A DNA stretch of 64,000 nucleotides from Ophiosphaerella korrae. Taxonomy: Eukaryota > Ascomycota > Dothideomycetes > Pleosporales > Phaeosphaeriaceae. Made by a program: the position numbers and the translations under genes. This document shows positions 1 to 13,698 of the stretch, in pieces. Position 1 is the first letter of the stretch. The number at the start of each line of letters is the position of its first letter. The notes beneath the pieces are model-generated. The model did not search any database. It was not told the DNA's origin and saw only the letters and a program-made list of their open reading frames with translations. Where the stretch lies: NCBI GenBank assembly GCA_028456385.1, contig JALNQF010000183.1:22033-86032 (forward strand), given 5' to 3'.

Positions 1-2990
1 ATATTAGGTATACTATAGTTATAGATAACTAACCTATACATTAATTAGAGAACTAGAGAAATTAGTTACAACAAAACAGACATATTAAAAGCTAATATAG
101 GCACTAGTAAAGGAGAATTCCCTAAAGAATATAAGAAATAGGAAAAACAGCTTATAGAGCTAGAAGATTACCTTCTAGAACATTAACTATAGGACTTAGC
201 GATAGAAATAGAAGAAGGAAAAGACGTAAGATAGAGCCTAGTCTATAGGAAAATAGAAGAAAAGTTAAAGATTAAACAAGTATTTATTTAAAACGCAATA
301 AAAAAGGGATAGATAAAAGAATCTAAATCCTTAGTAGCTTATAGACTTATCTTTATAGACAAGAAAGGAACAAGTAATAAAAGACCTTGCGTAGACTTTA
401 GAAAAACTAACGCAGTTATAAGTAAGAACTAATACCTACTACTATAAATAGATAGAATACAAGATAGACTATAAAAAGTAAAGATCTTTACGAAGCTAGA
501 TATCTAAAACGCCTACTATTAAATTAGAATTAAAGAAGGTAACAAATAGAAAACAGCGTTTAGAACATAGTATAGACTATATAAATACCTAGTTATACTA
601 TTTAGCTTAATAAATGCACTAGTAGCATTCTAAGAAAGGATTAATATAGTACTAAGAGAGTACTTAGATATATTTATATTTATATACTTAGACAACATCC
701 TTATATTCTTAGAAATAGAGGAAGAATACGTACAACATATACATAAAGTGCTAGAGAAACTAGTAGAAGCTAAAATATTCCTTAAAATAAGGAAGTGTAA
801 ATTCTATATAAAAGAAACAGATTTCCTAGGGTTTATTATAGAACTAGGAAAAATAAAGATTAATCTAGCTAAGATTAAGTTAATTAACGAATAGCCGAAA
901 CTAAAAAACCTAAAGGAAGTATAATAATTTTATAGGCTAGCTAACTTTTGTAGGAAGTTAATAGTAAGATAGTCTAAAGATATAGAACTAATAACAAGAC
1001 TTATAAAAAAGGACACGCTATTTAAATAGATAAAGGAATGCGACGAAGTATTTAATAAGATTAAAAGAAAGTTTATAGAAAACCTAGTTATTAGAATGTA
1101 CAACCTAGACCTACTAGTAATAGTAAAAACAGACGCATCTAATTTAGTCTATAGAATAGCACTAATACAAGAAGACCTAGAGACTAAAAAAGAATACTTA
1201 GTCGAATACTTCTCTAAGAAAATAAAGATAGTAGAACTTAACTACCTAATCTATAACAAAGAGATACTAGTAATCTACAAAGTATTTAAATAATAGAGAG
1301 TATATTTGTAAGGAGCGAAATATTAAACAAAGGTCTATATAGACTATAAGAATCTTATAGGATTTATAATAAATAAAGAATTGTTATAACGCTATACGAG
1401 ATAGTAGGAATACTTATTAACGTTTAATATAGAAATTATATATATAAAAGGGAAAGATAATTAGTTTATAGACGCCCTTAGTAGAAGACTAGACTTATAA
1501 GAAGAAGTAAGCGCTACTAGTATAGTTCTAGTTAAGAATAAAGAAGGATACTTAGTCCTAAATATATATAAAATAGCTGCAACACTTAAAAAGAAGAGTA
1601 GTAAGCTAGACAAATAGATTTAGAAAACAACGCAAGAAGTATCTAAAGAAACAAAGAAACTTAAAATCTAAGAAGGATTAGTATAAGCCTATAGAAGAAT
1701 ATACATTCTAAAAAAGATCTAGAGAGAATTTATATAATAATTTTACGAACTACTAGTATATAGCTACTAAGGTATTAACAAAACACTAGATAGGTTACTA
1801 CAAGACTACTATATCCTAAAAGTAAGATAGATAGTAATAGAAGTACTACAAGACTATATAAAATACTAGAGAAATAAGTATAGTAGATACGCACTATATA
1901 GAATACTATAACTAGTAGAGATACTAGAATAGCTATAGAGAGTTATTACAATAGACTTTATTACAAAACTACCTAAGTCTAAGGACCTAATATTAGGAGT
2001 TAAATATAATAGAATCTTAATAATAGTAGATAAGCTTATAAAGTATACATACTTTAGACTATATAAAGAAAAAAGTAGGATAGAAGTTGCTATACACTAG
2101 GTTCTAGGAACTATAATTAGTTAATATAGACTACTAGATAAGATCGTTATAGATAGAGACGTACAATTTATATCTAAACTATAGGGAACAATAATAGCGC
2201 AATTAGGAATTAAATACGCAATATCTATAGCATATTATCTATAGATAGATAGACAATTAGAATAAATAAACTAGATAGTAAAACAATACCTAAGATACTA
2301 CCTTAACTATAACTAGAACAACTAGGTACAACTATTACCTATAGCACAGTTAGTATACAATAGCGCAAAGAATATAGTAATAAGAGTATTACTCTTTTTC
2401 GCGAATTATAGATTTAAACCTAGCGCGTATAGAATACTAAGAACAGAAGTATCTTAGTCTCTAAGAAGAGAAAGTTTTACTAATAGACTTAGAGATATAC
2501 ACGATTAACTAAAATAGGACGCAGAATTCCTATAAGATTAAATAGTAAAATACTACGACAAGAAGTATAAATAAGGACCTTAGTTTAGAGAGGGAGAAAA
2601 AGTATAGTTAGTACGCAAGAATATTAAGAGCAAACAACCTAGTTTAAAATTAGACTACGTTAAGATAGGACTATACAAGATTAAAAAAGAAGTTACACTA
2701 GTTATATTTAAACTAAAACTACTAAATAAGATAAGGATACACCTAACCTTCTACGTAGCGCTACTTAAGACAGTACTATAGAACGCAGAACTACTAGTGT
2801 ACGAAGTAGACACGTATAGAGAATAAGAGGAATAGGAAGTTAAGGAAATCCTAGTACACTAGTTCCGCAATAGTAGGAACTACTACCTAGTAGAATAGAT
2901 AGGAATAGACGAGAAAGGACAACTATAGGAGAAAATATAGGAACTAGAGGATAATCTTAGTTGTCCTAAGAAACTAGAGGAGTTCTAAAA
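1..2990 (+). mobile_element. Ty3/gypsy element D, RIP-degraded pol (5' end outside window)
   Basis: Reading the plus strand and ignoring stops gives reverse transcriptase (about 330-950, with a PCVDFRK-like block near 390), RNase H (about 1090-1300, DAS...YFSKK...YNKEIL), integrase (about 1900-2450) and a C-terminal chromodomain-like block (about 2830-2900), the order of a Ty3/gypsy chromovirus. The catalytic YLDD box of reverse transcriptase reads YLDN at about 690, a G-to-A change. Nearly all stops are TAG or TAA at expected Gln or Trp positions, the mark of RIP. The 65-codon open frame at 1096-1293 is only the RNase H fragment that escaped stops. Gag and the 5' LTR lie outside the window. 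D's 3' LTR ends inside gag of element C, so D is younger than C. Confidence 0.88.
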
Positions 2991-3450
2991 TCAAAATCTT
3001 CCTAAACGCCTTATAGCGAACTAAGAAAACTAACATTACTACTACTAGATAGAGAGGCGATAGGAACGTCTAATACAATAGGAGCAGCCTTAACTACAGC
3101 CTTAAAGTTAAGCTTAGACTCTATAAGAGTAGCTTACGCAATAGACTTCTTATTATTTAAGGCTTTTGTCTTATAAAGACAAACAAGACAAGCATAATTT
3201 TCTACCTATATACTTAGAATCTAATTACGTTCTTTTTTAGCCTTAGCAATCTATCTAGACAGTTTATCTTAAGTACAGTTAATAGCTCTCCCTATCGCAA
3301 ATAAGTATAGATGCGCAAATAAGCATTATTAACCTATATTCTACAAGAGAGACACCTAAGAGGTTACAAGACGTACAAGTATTAGCACGTATATACGCCT
3401 TATAAGCCTTGCTATACTTTAAAGAAATATATTCTAGAAAAAAGTTTATA
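2990..3450 (-). pseudogene. Antisense reading frame between pol and 3' LTR of element D
   Basis: On the strand opposite pol, a frame runs across this interval broken only by TAG/TAA at positions that fit mutated Gln or Trp codons. It contains a CLVC pair followed by LYKTKALNNKK. The same frame, in the same place and orientation relative to pol, occurs in element B at about 7860-8240 and differs by scattered substitutions. Conservation of one frame in two copies suggests it once encoded a protein. I do not recognise the family; a short zinc-binding protein is possible from the Cys spacing, but this is inference. Confidence 0.5.
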
Positions 3451-3638
3451 GACTTACAACAAGAGTAAAGGAATATAGCAACACTATAACGTAATACATA
3501 ATCTACTAATTAAAGGTAATAAAGAGTAGACTTAGTAGGTATAAGAGAAGATAAGGAACTCTATATTAATAAGGAAACTAGACTAATAATACTAGCTCTA
3601 GGGTAGGGAAACCTAAACCCGCCTAGAGGAGGAGATAG

Positions 3639-4096
3639 TGTTACAGACGTAACAAGAGAAATCAAGATAGAGCTAATTACTCTTAACTTAGGTGCTAACA
3701 AAGTATAAAACGAGCGGGGTAACAACCTCAATTAGGAGACGACCTATAACTAGGACACGTAGCACTAATCTATAATTACGTGTAGACAGATTAGTAATAA
3801 TCTATAATAACGTATATACAGATTAGGGTAATCTATAGTTACGTGTAGATAGATTAGTAGTAATCTATAATATAACATAAACAGATTACTATAAGTATAT
3901 AGCTAATAGAATACGCATTATTAGGATAACATTAGTAATTTAATCCTTTAACTATAGAACGCTAATACAAGACAGTTGCAAAACATCTTCTATTATTTAT
4001 AGTTATTATAGATCTTAACGTAAACTTCTATTATTATCTCCTAATCTACTAACCCCTAGACAGGTACCTATAGTCGACGACAGGAGGCCCGTTACA
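3639..4096 (+). repeat. 3' LTR of element D
   Basis: This 458-bp segment starts TGTTACAGACG and ends CCCGTTACA, so it has the short inverted TGTTA/TAACA termini of an LTR. Its first part is the reverse complement of the high-coordinate ends of the LTRs at 4834-5263, 7160-7556 and 13699-14095. It is followed directly by gag sequence of element C on the other strand, which marks the insertion point. The matching 5' LTR is outside the window, so the target duplication cannot be checked. Confidence 0.8.
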
Positions 4097-4833
4097 CTAA
4101 CTTATTCTATTCTATATTCTATAATAGTTGTTTAAACTATAATACGTATTTTAGAATACTTTAATTCTATATAAGCTTTTCTAGCTATTCTTTAGCTTAT
4201 TAGGTAACGTCTATATCTCTAAATGCTACTCTTATTTGTTTAGTAAAGTATTTATAACTTCTAAAAATAGCTCTAGTCTTGTCCTTCTAGGTTATTAGTA
4301 AATATATTGTATAGTTAGTCTAGTAAAGTTTATACTATCTTATTACGTCTTCTTTAAGGTGTAATCTAATATATATTACCTTTTTTTCTTCTATGTTAAA
4401 GTGTAGTACTTGTATATCTATCTAGAGTTATACTAATACAATAAAAGGTCTTAGTTTTTCTCTCGTTCTATTAAACTTCTTAAGGTTAGGTATCTTTACT
4501 AATTTCTTCGTCGTACTTATTTCTAGTCTTTAGGTAATTAGTTCTATCTAGTTCTAGCCCTTAATAATAGCTTTAATCTATACCTTGTTTTACTTTGCGT
4601 AATCTTGTAGTTCTTTGTTCTACGTTTCTAAAGTATCGATTACTATCTTTATATCTTCTTTGTTAGAAATTAGATTGTTAATTTAGTTCTTAATTGTTTC
4701 TTATATAGTGCTGTTAGACCTATAACTACTTCTAGGTGCCTTACTTATTTATTTAGTTAAACTTTCTACTATTGTATTAGCTAGACTGTACGTTACTTAC
4801 GCTTTACTTCTCGTAATAACTAAATTAGCAAGG
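4097..4833 (-). mobile_element. Element C, gag fragment (Ty3/gypsy, RIP-degraded)
   Basis: The sequence is closely similar to the gag-proximal part of element B (about 12960-13698) in the same minus orientation. It is cut at 4096/4097 by the end of element D and runs into element C's own LTR at 4834. No open frame survives. The rest of C must lie to the left of D, outside the window. Confidence 0.78.
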
Positions 4834-5263
4834 TATAATAGGCCTCTTATTATTAACTATAGGTACCTATATTTAAGAGTTAGTAGATTATAAAGTAATA
4901 GTAAAAGCTTATATAGAGATCTGCAATAACTATAAATAATAGGAGATGTTTTATAACTATTTCGTGTTAGCGTTCTATAGTTAATAGATTAAATTACTAA
5001 TACTATCCTAATAATGCGTATTGCTACTAACTATATACTTATTGTAATCTATTAATCTATAGTTACTAAGACTAATAGATTATAGATTATCCTAATCTAT
5101 AATCTACTACTACTAAGAGTCTATAGATTATAGATTACCCTAGGTATCCTAATTATATATAGCCTCCTAGTTAGGTTTGTGTCCTTTAGGGTTATATAAG
5201 TCTAAGTTAATTGTTATAAGGCTAATTAGTTCTATCTATAGCTCTCTTGTTACTATTGTAACA
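4834..5263 (-). repeat. 5' LTR of element C
   Basis: A 430-bp LTR. Read on the minus strand it starts TGTTACAATAGTAACAAGAG and ends near CCTATTATA, and it matches the LTRs of A, B and D. It abuts reverse-transcriptase sequence of element A at 5264, so C is inserted inside A's pol. Confidence 0.78.
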
Positions 5264-7159
5264 CTATTCTTTAATTATTTTAATCTTTTCTAAGTTAATC
5301 TTTATTTTTCCTAGTTCTATAATAAATCTAAGGAAGTCTATTTCTTTTATATAGAACTTATATTTTATTATCTTAAGAAATAACTTATTTTCTACTAGCT
5401 TTTCTAGTACTTTATATATAAATATATTATATTCTTCTTCTATTTCTAAGAATATAAAGATATTATCTAGGTATATAAATATAAATACGTCTAAGTACTT
5501 TCTTAGTACTATATTAATTCTTTCTTAGAATACTACTAGTGTATTTATTAATCTAAAAGGTATAACTATATCTTTAAATAGTTTATATTACGTTCTAAAT
5601 ACTATCTTCTATTTATTACTTTTCTTTATTCGAATCTAGTAGTATATATTCTAGATATCTAGCTTTATAAAGATCTTTACTTTTTATAACCTATCTTATA
5701 TCTTGTCTATATATAGTAAAAGGTATTAGTTTTTATTTATAATTGCGTTTGTTTTTCTAAAGTCTATATAAGGCTATTTATTATCTATCTCTTTTTTGTC
5801 TATAATATAAGTCTATATACTACTAAAGATTTATATTCTTATATCTTTCCTTTCTTTATTATACTTTTAATAAACTTTTATTTAATTTTAAACTCTTCTT
5901 CTATTTTATAGTAGACTAAGCTCTATCCTACGTCTTTTCTTTCTTCTAAGTCTATTACTAAGTCCTATAGTTAATATTCTAGAAGGTAGTCTTCTAATTC
6001 TATAAGCTATTTTTCTTACTTTTTATATTTATCTAAGAATTTACCTTTATACGTACTTATATTAGGTTTTAATATATCTTGTTTAGAGTAACTAATTTTC
6101 TCTATTCTCTAATTAATTCTAAGGTTAGTTATCTATAACTATAGTATCCCTAATATAATTTCTTATTTGTTATTAATAGTTATTAAATCTATAACTATAT
6201 TTTTAATCTTTAACTCTTCTAACTCTAGTATAGAGAGTACTATCTTAAACTTTATAAGTTCCTAGAATAGTTTTCTTTTAATTATACTTAGATATTAAGG
6301 GTACTTCTTTATTTTATACTTTATTCCTTATACTTCTATAAACTTCTTTAATATAAAGTTCTTTATAGCTTTACTATTAATTATTACTTATACTTTCTTT
6401 CTTTAATATATACTTATTTTTATAATATATAGGCCTCCTATACTTTCTAGCTATTCTTACTTAGGTAATTTTATAAATTATCTATTCTTTTAGAGCTATT
6501 ACTCTATTTTAAGTTTATATTCTTTGTATTTTAGATATTTATTATACGTGTATTTATACTATAGTCTTCTTTAGACGTATTTCTTAGATTATTTTAGTCT
6601 TAGCCTAATTACAATATATCCTTCCTCTAGTATTATCTCTTATCCTAGGATATCTTCTACTAGAAAAACTTTTATATAATTATAGCTTTTTCTTTATACT
6701 AGCTATATTTAGTTATTTACTTTAGGGTTCCTATATATAATATAATTCTTATCTAGGTATAATAACTATAATACTTTAAAATATACTACATGTTTTAGAT
6801 CTATTATTTTATTGTCTCTATCTTAGAATCTATCTTTACTAATTATTTCTTCTATTAAGATATAGTATACTACTTATACTCTTAGTATATAAGCTTTCTT
6901 AATCTATAATATCTTTCTTATAAAGAACTACTATTCTCTTTATATAAGTATTCTTCTTACTATAACTATATATTACTTTATCTATTCTTAAAATAGTATA
7001 AACTTTATATTCTTAAGATTACGTTCTTTCTAGTCTTTATACGCTTCTTCTATACTTATAACTAGTAAGTATTTCTAAATAAATTACTATTTTTACCTTT
7101 ATTTTACTATATCTATTGTTATATAGCTATTGTAGCTATATATATCTAACTAGGTATAC
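5264..7159 (-). mobile_element. Element A, left part: pol (protease to reverse transcriptase)
   Basis: This stretch aligns by eye with element B about 10300-12190 and reads on the minus strand as the protease-to-reverse-transcriptase part of a Ty3/gypsy pol full of RIP stops. Its right edge ends in TATAC (7155-7159) and continues, after removal of element B, at 14096 with TATAC followed by more A sequence. Its left edge is interrupted by element C. Confidence 0.78.
7155..7159. repeat. Target-site duplication TATAC, left copy (element B)
   Basis: TATAC directly precedes the left LTR of element B and is repeated at 14096-14100 directly after its right LTR. Five bases is the usual duplication for Ty3/gypsy integration. 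Confidence 0.7.
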
Positions 7160-7556
7160 TATAATAGGTGTTACTAGGGTTAACTTCCTAGTGCCTAAGG
7201 GTTATTAGTAGATTAAAAAGTAATAACAAAAGCTTAAGAGGTAATCTACAATAGGCTATAAATAATAGAAGATGTTTTGTAACTATCTTAGTATTATCGC
7301 TTGTAGTTAAAGATTAAATTACTAATAGTATCTTAATAATACCTATTATATTAACTATATACTTGTACTAATCTATTTATACAATACTATAGATTACTAC
7401 TAATCTATTTGTACCTAACTATAGATTACTTGTAATCTATTCTAGTTATAGGTAGTTTCTTAATTAAGGTTGTTACCCTACTTGTCCTATACTTCGTTAG
7501 TATCTAAGTTAGGACTAATTAGTTCTATCTCGATTTCTCTTGTTACATCTATAACA
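7160..7556 (-). repeat. 3' LTR of element B
   Basis: A 397-bp repeat, near-identical to 13699-14095. On the minus strand it begins TGTTATAGATGTAACAAGAG and ends at CCTATTATA. Differences between the copies are mostly transitions, as RIP predicts. Confidence 0.85.
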
Positions 7557-7859
7557 CTATCTCCTCCTCTAGGTAGGTTCTAGTTTGTCTATCCTAGGGC
7601 TAGAGTTATTAAGCTAGTTTCCTCGTTAATATTAAGCTCCTTATCCTCCCTTATACCTACTAAATCTACTCTCTATTGTCTTTAATTAGTAGATTATATA
7701 TTACGTTATAGTATTGCTATATTTCTTTATTCTTATTATAAATTAGTAAATCTTCCTCTAAAGTATATTTCTTTAAAATATAGTAAAGCCTATAAGGTAT
7801 ATAATTATACTAACGTACGTACATCTTGTAATCTTTCTAGCGTATTTCTTATAGAATAT

Positions 7860-8240
7860 AGGTTAACAATACTTATTTGCGCATCTATACTTATTTATAA
7901 CAAGGAGAGCTATTAACTATACTTAAGATAATCTATCTAAATAGATCGTTAAGGCTAAAAAAGAACGTAATTAGATTCTAAGTATATAGGTAGAAAAGTA
8001 CACTTATCTAATTTGTCTTTATAAGACAAAGGCCTTAAATAATAAAAAGTCTATTATATAGGCTATCTTTATAGAATCTAAGCTTAATTTTAAGGCTGTA
8101 GTAGAGGCTACTCCTACTATACTAGACGCTCCTATCGCCTTTCTACTTAGTAGTAGTACTATTAGTCTTCTTAATTTACTTTAAGGCGTTCTAGAGGGTT
8201 TTAGCTTTAGAACTCCTCTAGTTTCTTAGGGTAATTAAGA
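7860..8240 (+). pseudogene. Antisense reading frame in element B
   Basis: This is the B-element copy of the antisense frame seen in D. It lies on the opposite strand to gag-pol, between the chromodomain end and the 3' LTR, with the same order of features (R-A-I-N block, KAKKERN, LICLYKTKALNNKK, LIESKLNFKAV-like block). In-frame stops are TAG/TAA at positions where D or the expected codon has Gln or Trp. Function unknown. Confidence 0.5.
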
Positions 8241-11200
8241 TTATCTTCTAGTTCCTATATTTTTTCCTATAGTTGTCCTTTTTCGTCTATACCTATCTAT
8301 TTTACTAAGTAGTAGTTTCTACTATTACAAAACTAATATACTAAGATTTCTCTAACTTTTTATTCTTCTTGTTCTCTATACGTATCTACTTTGTACACTA
8401 GTAGTTCTACTTCTTAGGGCGCTATTTTAAGTAGTGCTACGTAGAAGGTTAAGTATATCCTTATCTTATTTAGTAACTTTAGTTTAAATGTAACTAGCGT
8501 AACTTCTTTCTTAATTTCGTATAGTCTTATCTTAACGTAGTCTAGTTTAGAACTTAGTCTCTTACTCTTAATATTTTTTCGTACTAACTATACTTTTTCT
8601 TCCTTTCTAAATTAGAGTCCTTCTTTATACTTCTTGTTGTAGTACTTTACTATATAATTGTATAGGAATTCTACGTCTTATCTTAATTAATCCTATATAT
8701 TTTTAAGTCTATTAACAAAGTTCTCTCCTCTTAAAGACTAAGATATCTAGTTTCTTAGTATTTAGTATATATTAGGTTTAAATCTATAGTTTATAAAGAA
8801 AGGTAATATTCTTATTACTATATTCTTTACACTATTATATACTAACTATACTATAGGTAGTAACTATACCTAATTATTCTAGTTATAGTTAAGGTAGCAT
8901 CTTAGATACTATTCTACTATTTAATTTATTTGTTCTAATTATCTATCTATTTATAGGTAATATATAGTAGATATTACGTATTATATTCCTAATTGCGCTA
9001 TTATTATTCTCTATTGTTTTAATATAAATCTTAAATCTCTATCTATAATAATCTTATTAGGTAGTCTATATTAACTAATTATAGTTCCTAGAACCTAGTG
9101 TATAGTAACTTCTATCCTACTTCTCTCCTTATATAGTCTAAAGTATAAGTACTTTATAAGTTTATCTACTATTATTAGGATTCTATTATACTTAACTCTT
9201 TATATTAGGTCTTTTAACTTTAGTAGCTTTATAATAAAGTTTATTATAACAACTCCCTATAGTTATTCTAGTACTTCTATTAGTTATAGTTTCCTATATA
9301 GTATATATCTACTATACTTATTTCTCTAGTATTCTATATAGTCTTGTAGTATTTCTATTACTAATTATCTTACTTTAGAAATATAATATTCTTGTAGTAG
9401 TCTATCTAATATTTTCTTAATACCTTAGTAACTATATACTAGTAATTTATAGAATTATTATATAAATTCTTTTTAAATTTTTCTTAGAATGTATATTCTT
9501 CTATAGGCTTATACTAGTCCTTTTTAGATTTCTAGTTTCTCTATTACTTTAGATACTTCTTGCGTTGTTTTCTAAATCTATTTATCTAGCTTATTACTCT
9601 TTCTTTTAAGTGTTACGGCTATTTTAAGTATATTTAGGACTAAATATCCTTCTTTATTCTATACTAGAACTATACTAGTAGTGTTTACTTCTTCTTGTAA
9701 GTCTAGTCTTCTACTAAGAGTATCTATAAGTTAGTTATCTTTCTCTTTTTTATATATAATTTCTATATTAAATATTAATAAGTATTCCTACTATCTTATA
9801 TAGCGTTGTAATAAGTTATTGTTTATTATAAATTCTATTATATTCTTATAATCTATATAGACTTTTATCTTATATTTTACTTCTTATAAGTATACTCTCT
9901 ATTAATTAAATACTTTATAGATTACTAGTATCTCTTTGTTATAAATTAGGTAATTAAGTTCTACTATTTTTATCTTCTTAGAGAAGTATTTAACTACATA
10001 TTCCTTTTTAGTCCTTAGGTCTTCCTATATTAGTACTATTCTATAGACTAAGTTAGATGTATCTATTTTTATAATCGCTAGTAGGTCTAGGTTATATATT
10101 CTAATAACTAGGTTTTCTATAAACTTCTTTTTAATCTTATTAAATACTTTATCGTATTCCTTTATCTATTTAAAAAGTATATCTTTTTTTATAAGTCTTG
10201 TTATTAGTTCTATATCTTTAGACTATCTTACTATTAGCTTTCTATAAAAGTTTACTAACCTATAAAATTGTTATACCTCTTTTAGGTTTCTTAGTATTAG
10301 CTATTTGTTAATTAACTTAATCTTTTCTAGGTTAATCTTAATTTTTCCTAGTTCTATAATAAATCTAAAGAAATATATTTCTTTTATATAGAATTTACAT
10401 TTTCTTATTTTAAGAAACAATTTACTTTCTACTAGTTTTTCTAGTACCTTGTATATATATTATACGTGTTCTTCTTCTATTTCTAAGAATATAAGGATAT
10501 TGTCTAGGTATATAAATATAAATATATCTAAGTACTTTCTTAGTACTATATTAATTCTTTCTTAGAAAGCTACTAGTACGTTTATTAAGCTAAATAGTAT
10601 AACTAGGTATTTATATAGTCTGTATTATATTCTAAACGCTATTTTCTATTTATTACCTTTCTTAATTCTAATCTAATAGTAGGCGTTCTAGATATCTAGT
10701 TTTATAAAGATTCTTACTTTTTATAGCCTATCTTATATCCTATCTATTTATAGTAGTAGGTATTAGTTCTTATTTATAATTACGTTAGTCTTTCTAAAGT
10801 CTATATAGGGCCTTTTATTACTTATTCCTTTCTTGTCTATAAAGATAAGTCTATATACTACTAAGGATTTAGATTCTTGTATCTATCCTTTTCTAATTGC
10901 ATTTTTAATAAATACTTATTTAATCTTAGATTCTTCTTCTATTTTTCTATAAACTAGGCTCTATCTTATATCTTTGTCTTCCTTTAGGTCTATTACTAAG
11001 TCCTATAGCTAATATTCTAGAAGATATTCTTTAGGTTCTATAAGCTATTTTTCCTATTTCTTGTATTCTTCTAGGAATTTTCCTTTACATATACTTATAT
11101 TAGCTTTTAGTATATCTATTTTGTAGTAGTTAATCTTTTCTATTCTTTAGTTAATACGTAGGTTAGTTATTTATAACTATAGTATTCCTAGTATTATATC

Positions 11201-13698
11201 TTGTTTGTTATTAATTGTTGTTATATCTATAACTATATTCTTAATTGTTATTCCTTATAGTTCTAATATAGAGGGAACTGTTTTAAACCTAATAGGTTCC
11301 TAGAATTGTTTTCTTTTAATTATACTTAGTTGTTAAAAGTATTTCTTTGTTATATACTCTATTCTTTTAGTTTCTATAAACTTTTTTAATATAAAGTTTC
11401 TTGTAGCTCTACTATTAATTATTATTTATACTTTCTTTCCTTAATAAGTACTTGTCTTTATAATATATAGGCCTCTTATACTTTCTAGTTATTCCTACTT
11501 AGGTTCTTTGTTAAATTATCTATTCTTCTAAGGCTATAGCCCTACTTTAAGTTTATATTCTTTGTATTTTAGATATTTATTATATATGTATTTATACTAT
11601 AGTCCTCCTTAGACGTATTTCTTAGATAATTTTAGTCTAGGTCTTACTACTAAGTATCCGTCTTCTAGGATTATTTTCTATCCTTAGATGTCTTTTACTA
11701 GAATTACTCTTATATAATTATAGCTTCTTCTTCTTATAGGCTATATATTATTATTTTCTTTAGGGTTCCTATATATAGTATAATTCTTATCTAGGTATAA
11801 TATCTATAATACTTTAAAATATACTAGATATTTTAAGTTTATTATTTTGTTATTACCTTCCTAGTATTTATCTTTTCTAGGCGTGTCTACTATTAGGATA
11901 TAGTACACTACTAGTACTCTTAGTATATAGGCTTTGTTAATCTATCGCGTCTTTCTTATAAGGTACTACTATTCTCTTTATATAGGTATCTTTCTTACTA
12001 TAACTATATATTACTTTATCTATTATTAAAATAGTGTAAACTTTATTTATTTAGGATTACGTTCTTTCTAGTCTTTGTACGCTTCCTCTATACTTATAAC
12101 TAGTAAGTATTTCTAAATAAACTTCTATTCTTTATTTTGTTCTTCTATATCTATTATTGTGTAGCTGTTATAGCTATATATATCTAGCTAGGTATACTCT
12201 ATACCTCTTATACTAACTTATCTCTTACTTTCTCGTAGTCCTTTAAAGGGAGCTATAGTAGTCTCTTTATCTAGTGCTAGTTCTTTAGCCTAGATTAATA
12301 GAATCTAAGGCTCTTCCCCTTCTAAATCTTCTATTAGTAAGTCTATTATATACGCTATTTCTTCTAGCTATACTTTTATTCTTTCTTTTATTACTACTAC
12401 TCTATTTTTTTATAAAAACTATCCTACTCTTTATTTACTAGAAAGATATATATAGTAGTTATCTTTATAACAAAAGGTCTAATAGAGTATTACGTACTAT
12501 AATTCTTTACTCCTAGCTACCTTCTCTTAAGGTTTAGCCTACGCTTTTAGTACTTCCTTTTTACCTTTAGTTATCTTTAACTAGGCTTCCTTTTCTTTCT
12601 TATAGTCTTTACTTCTATAGTCTTTTATAAAGTATCTTAGTTTCCTATATTTATAATATACTATATCCTTTTTCTTTTGTAATTAGTAGTCTTTTACGTA
12701 GTAGCCTTTTTTACTATAGTTAAAGTACGCAAAGTCTTTATTCTTCTTCCTTTTCTTATCTTTATTAGTATTAAAGATTATAGGGTCTCCTTTATTATAG
12801 TTCTAGGTATAACCTCTATACTTATTCTTCTTCTATTCTTAAAGATCGTTATTAATCTATATTGCCTATTATTTTAGGACTTCTAGTATGTAGTTTTTCT
12901 ATATAGATTATCTTGTATCTAATTTTTACGTTTAGTCCTTGTTTAAATCGTAATATTAAAGATACTTTATTCTATTCTATATTCTATACTAGTTATTTAA
13001 ATTATAATACGTATTTAGGAATACTATTGCTTTACGTAAGCCTCTTAAGTTTTTCTTTAGCTAGTTAGGTAATATCTATATCCCTAAATACTACTCTTAT
13101 TCGTTTAGTAAAGTATTTATAACTTCTAAAAATAGCTCTAGTTTTATCTTTCTAAGTTATTAGAGAGTATATTGTATAGTCTATCTAGTAAGGTTTGTAC
13201 TATCTTATTGTATCTTCTTTAAGGTATAATCTAATATATATTACCTTCTTTTCTTCTATATCAAAGTATAGTACTTGTATATCTATCTAGAGTTGTACTA
13301 ATACTATAAAGGGTCTTAGTTTCTCCCTTATCCTATTAAATTTCTTAAGTATAGGTATCTTTAGTAGTTTCTTTGTTGTACTTATCTCTAGGCGTTATAT
13401 AATTAATTCTATTTAGTTTTATTCTTTAATAATAGCTTTAATCTAGGCCTTATTCTATTTTGCGTACTCTTAGAGTTCTTTGTTCTAGGTTTCTAAGGCG
13501 TTAATTATTATTTTTAGATCTTCTTTTTTAGAAATTAAGTTATTTATATAGTTTTTAATATCTTTCTATACTATATTATCTAACTTGTAGCTACTTATAG
13601 GTACTTTAGCTATTCTCTTAGTTAAACTTTCTACTATTATATTAGCTAGACTATACGCTACTTACGCTTTGCTCCTCTTAATAACAGAATTAGTAAGG

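Noticed and set aside
1096..1293. 65-codon open frame as an independent gene
   Set aside because: It is the RNase H part of a gypsy pol that continues in frame on both sides with RIP stops.
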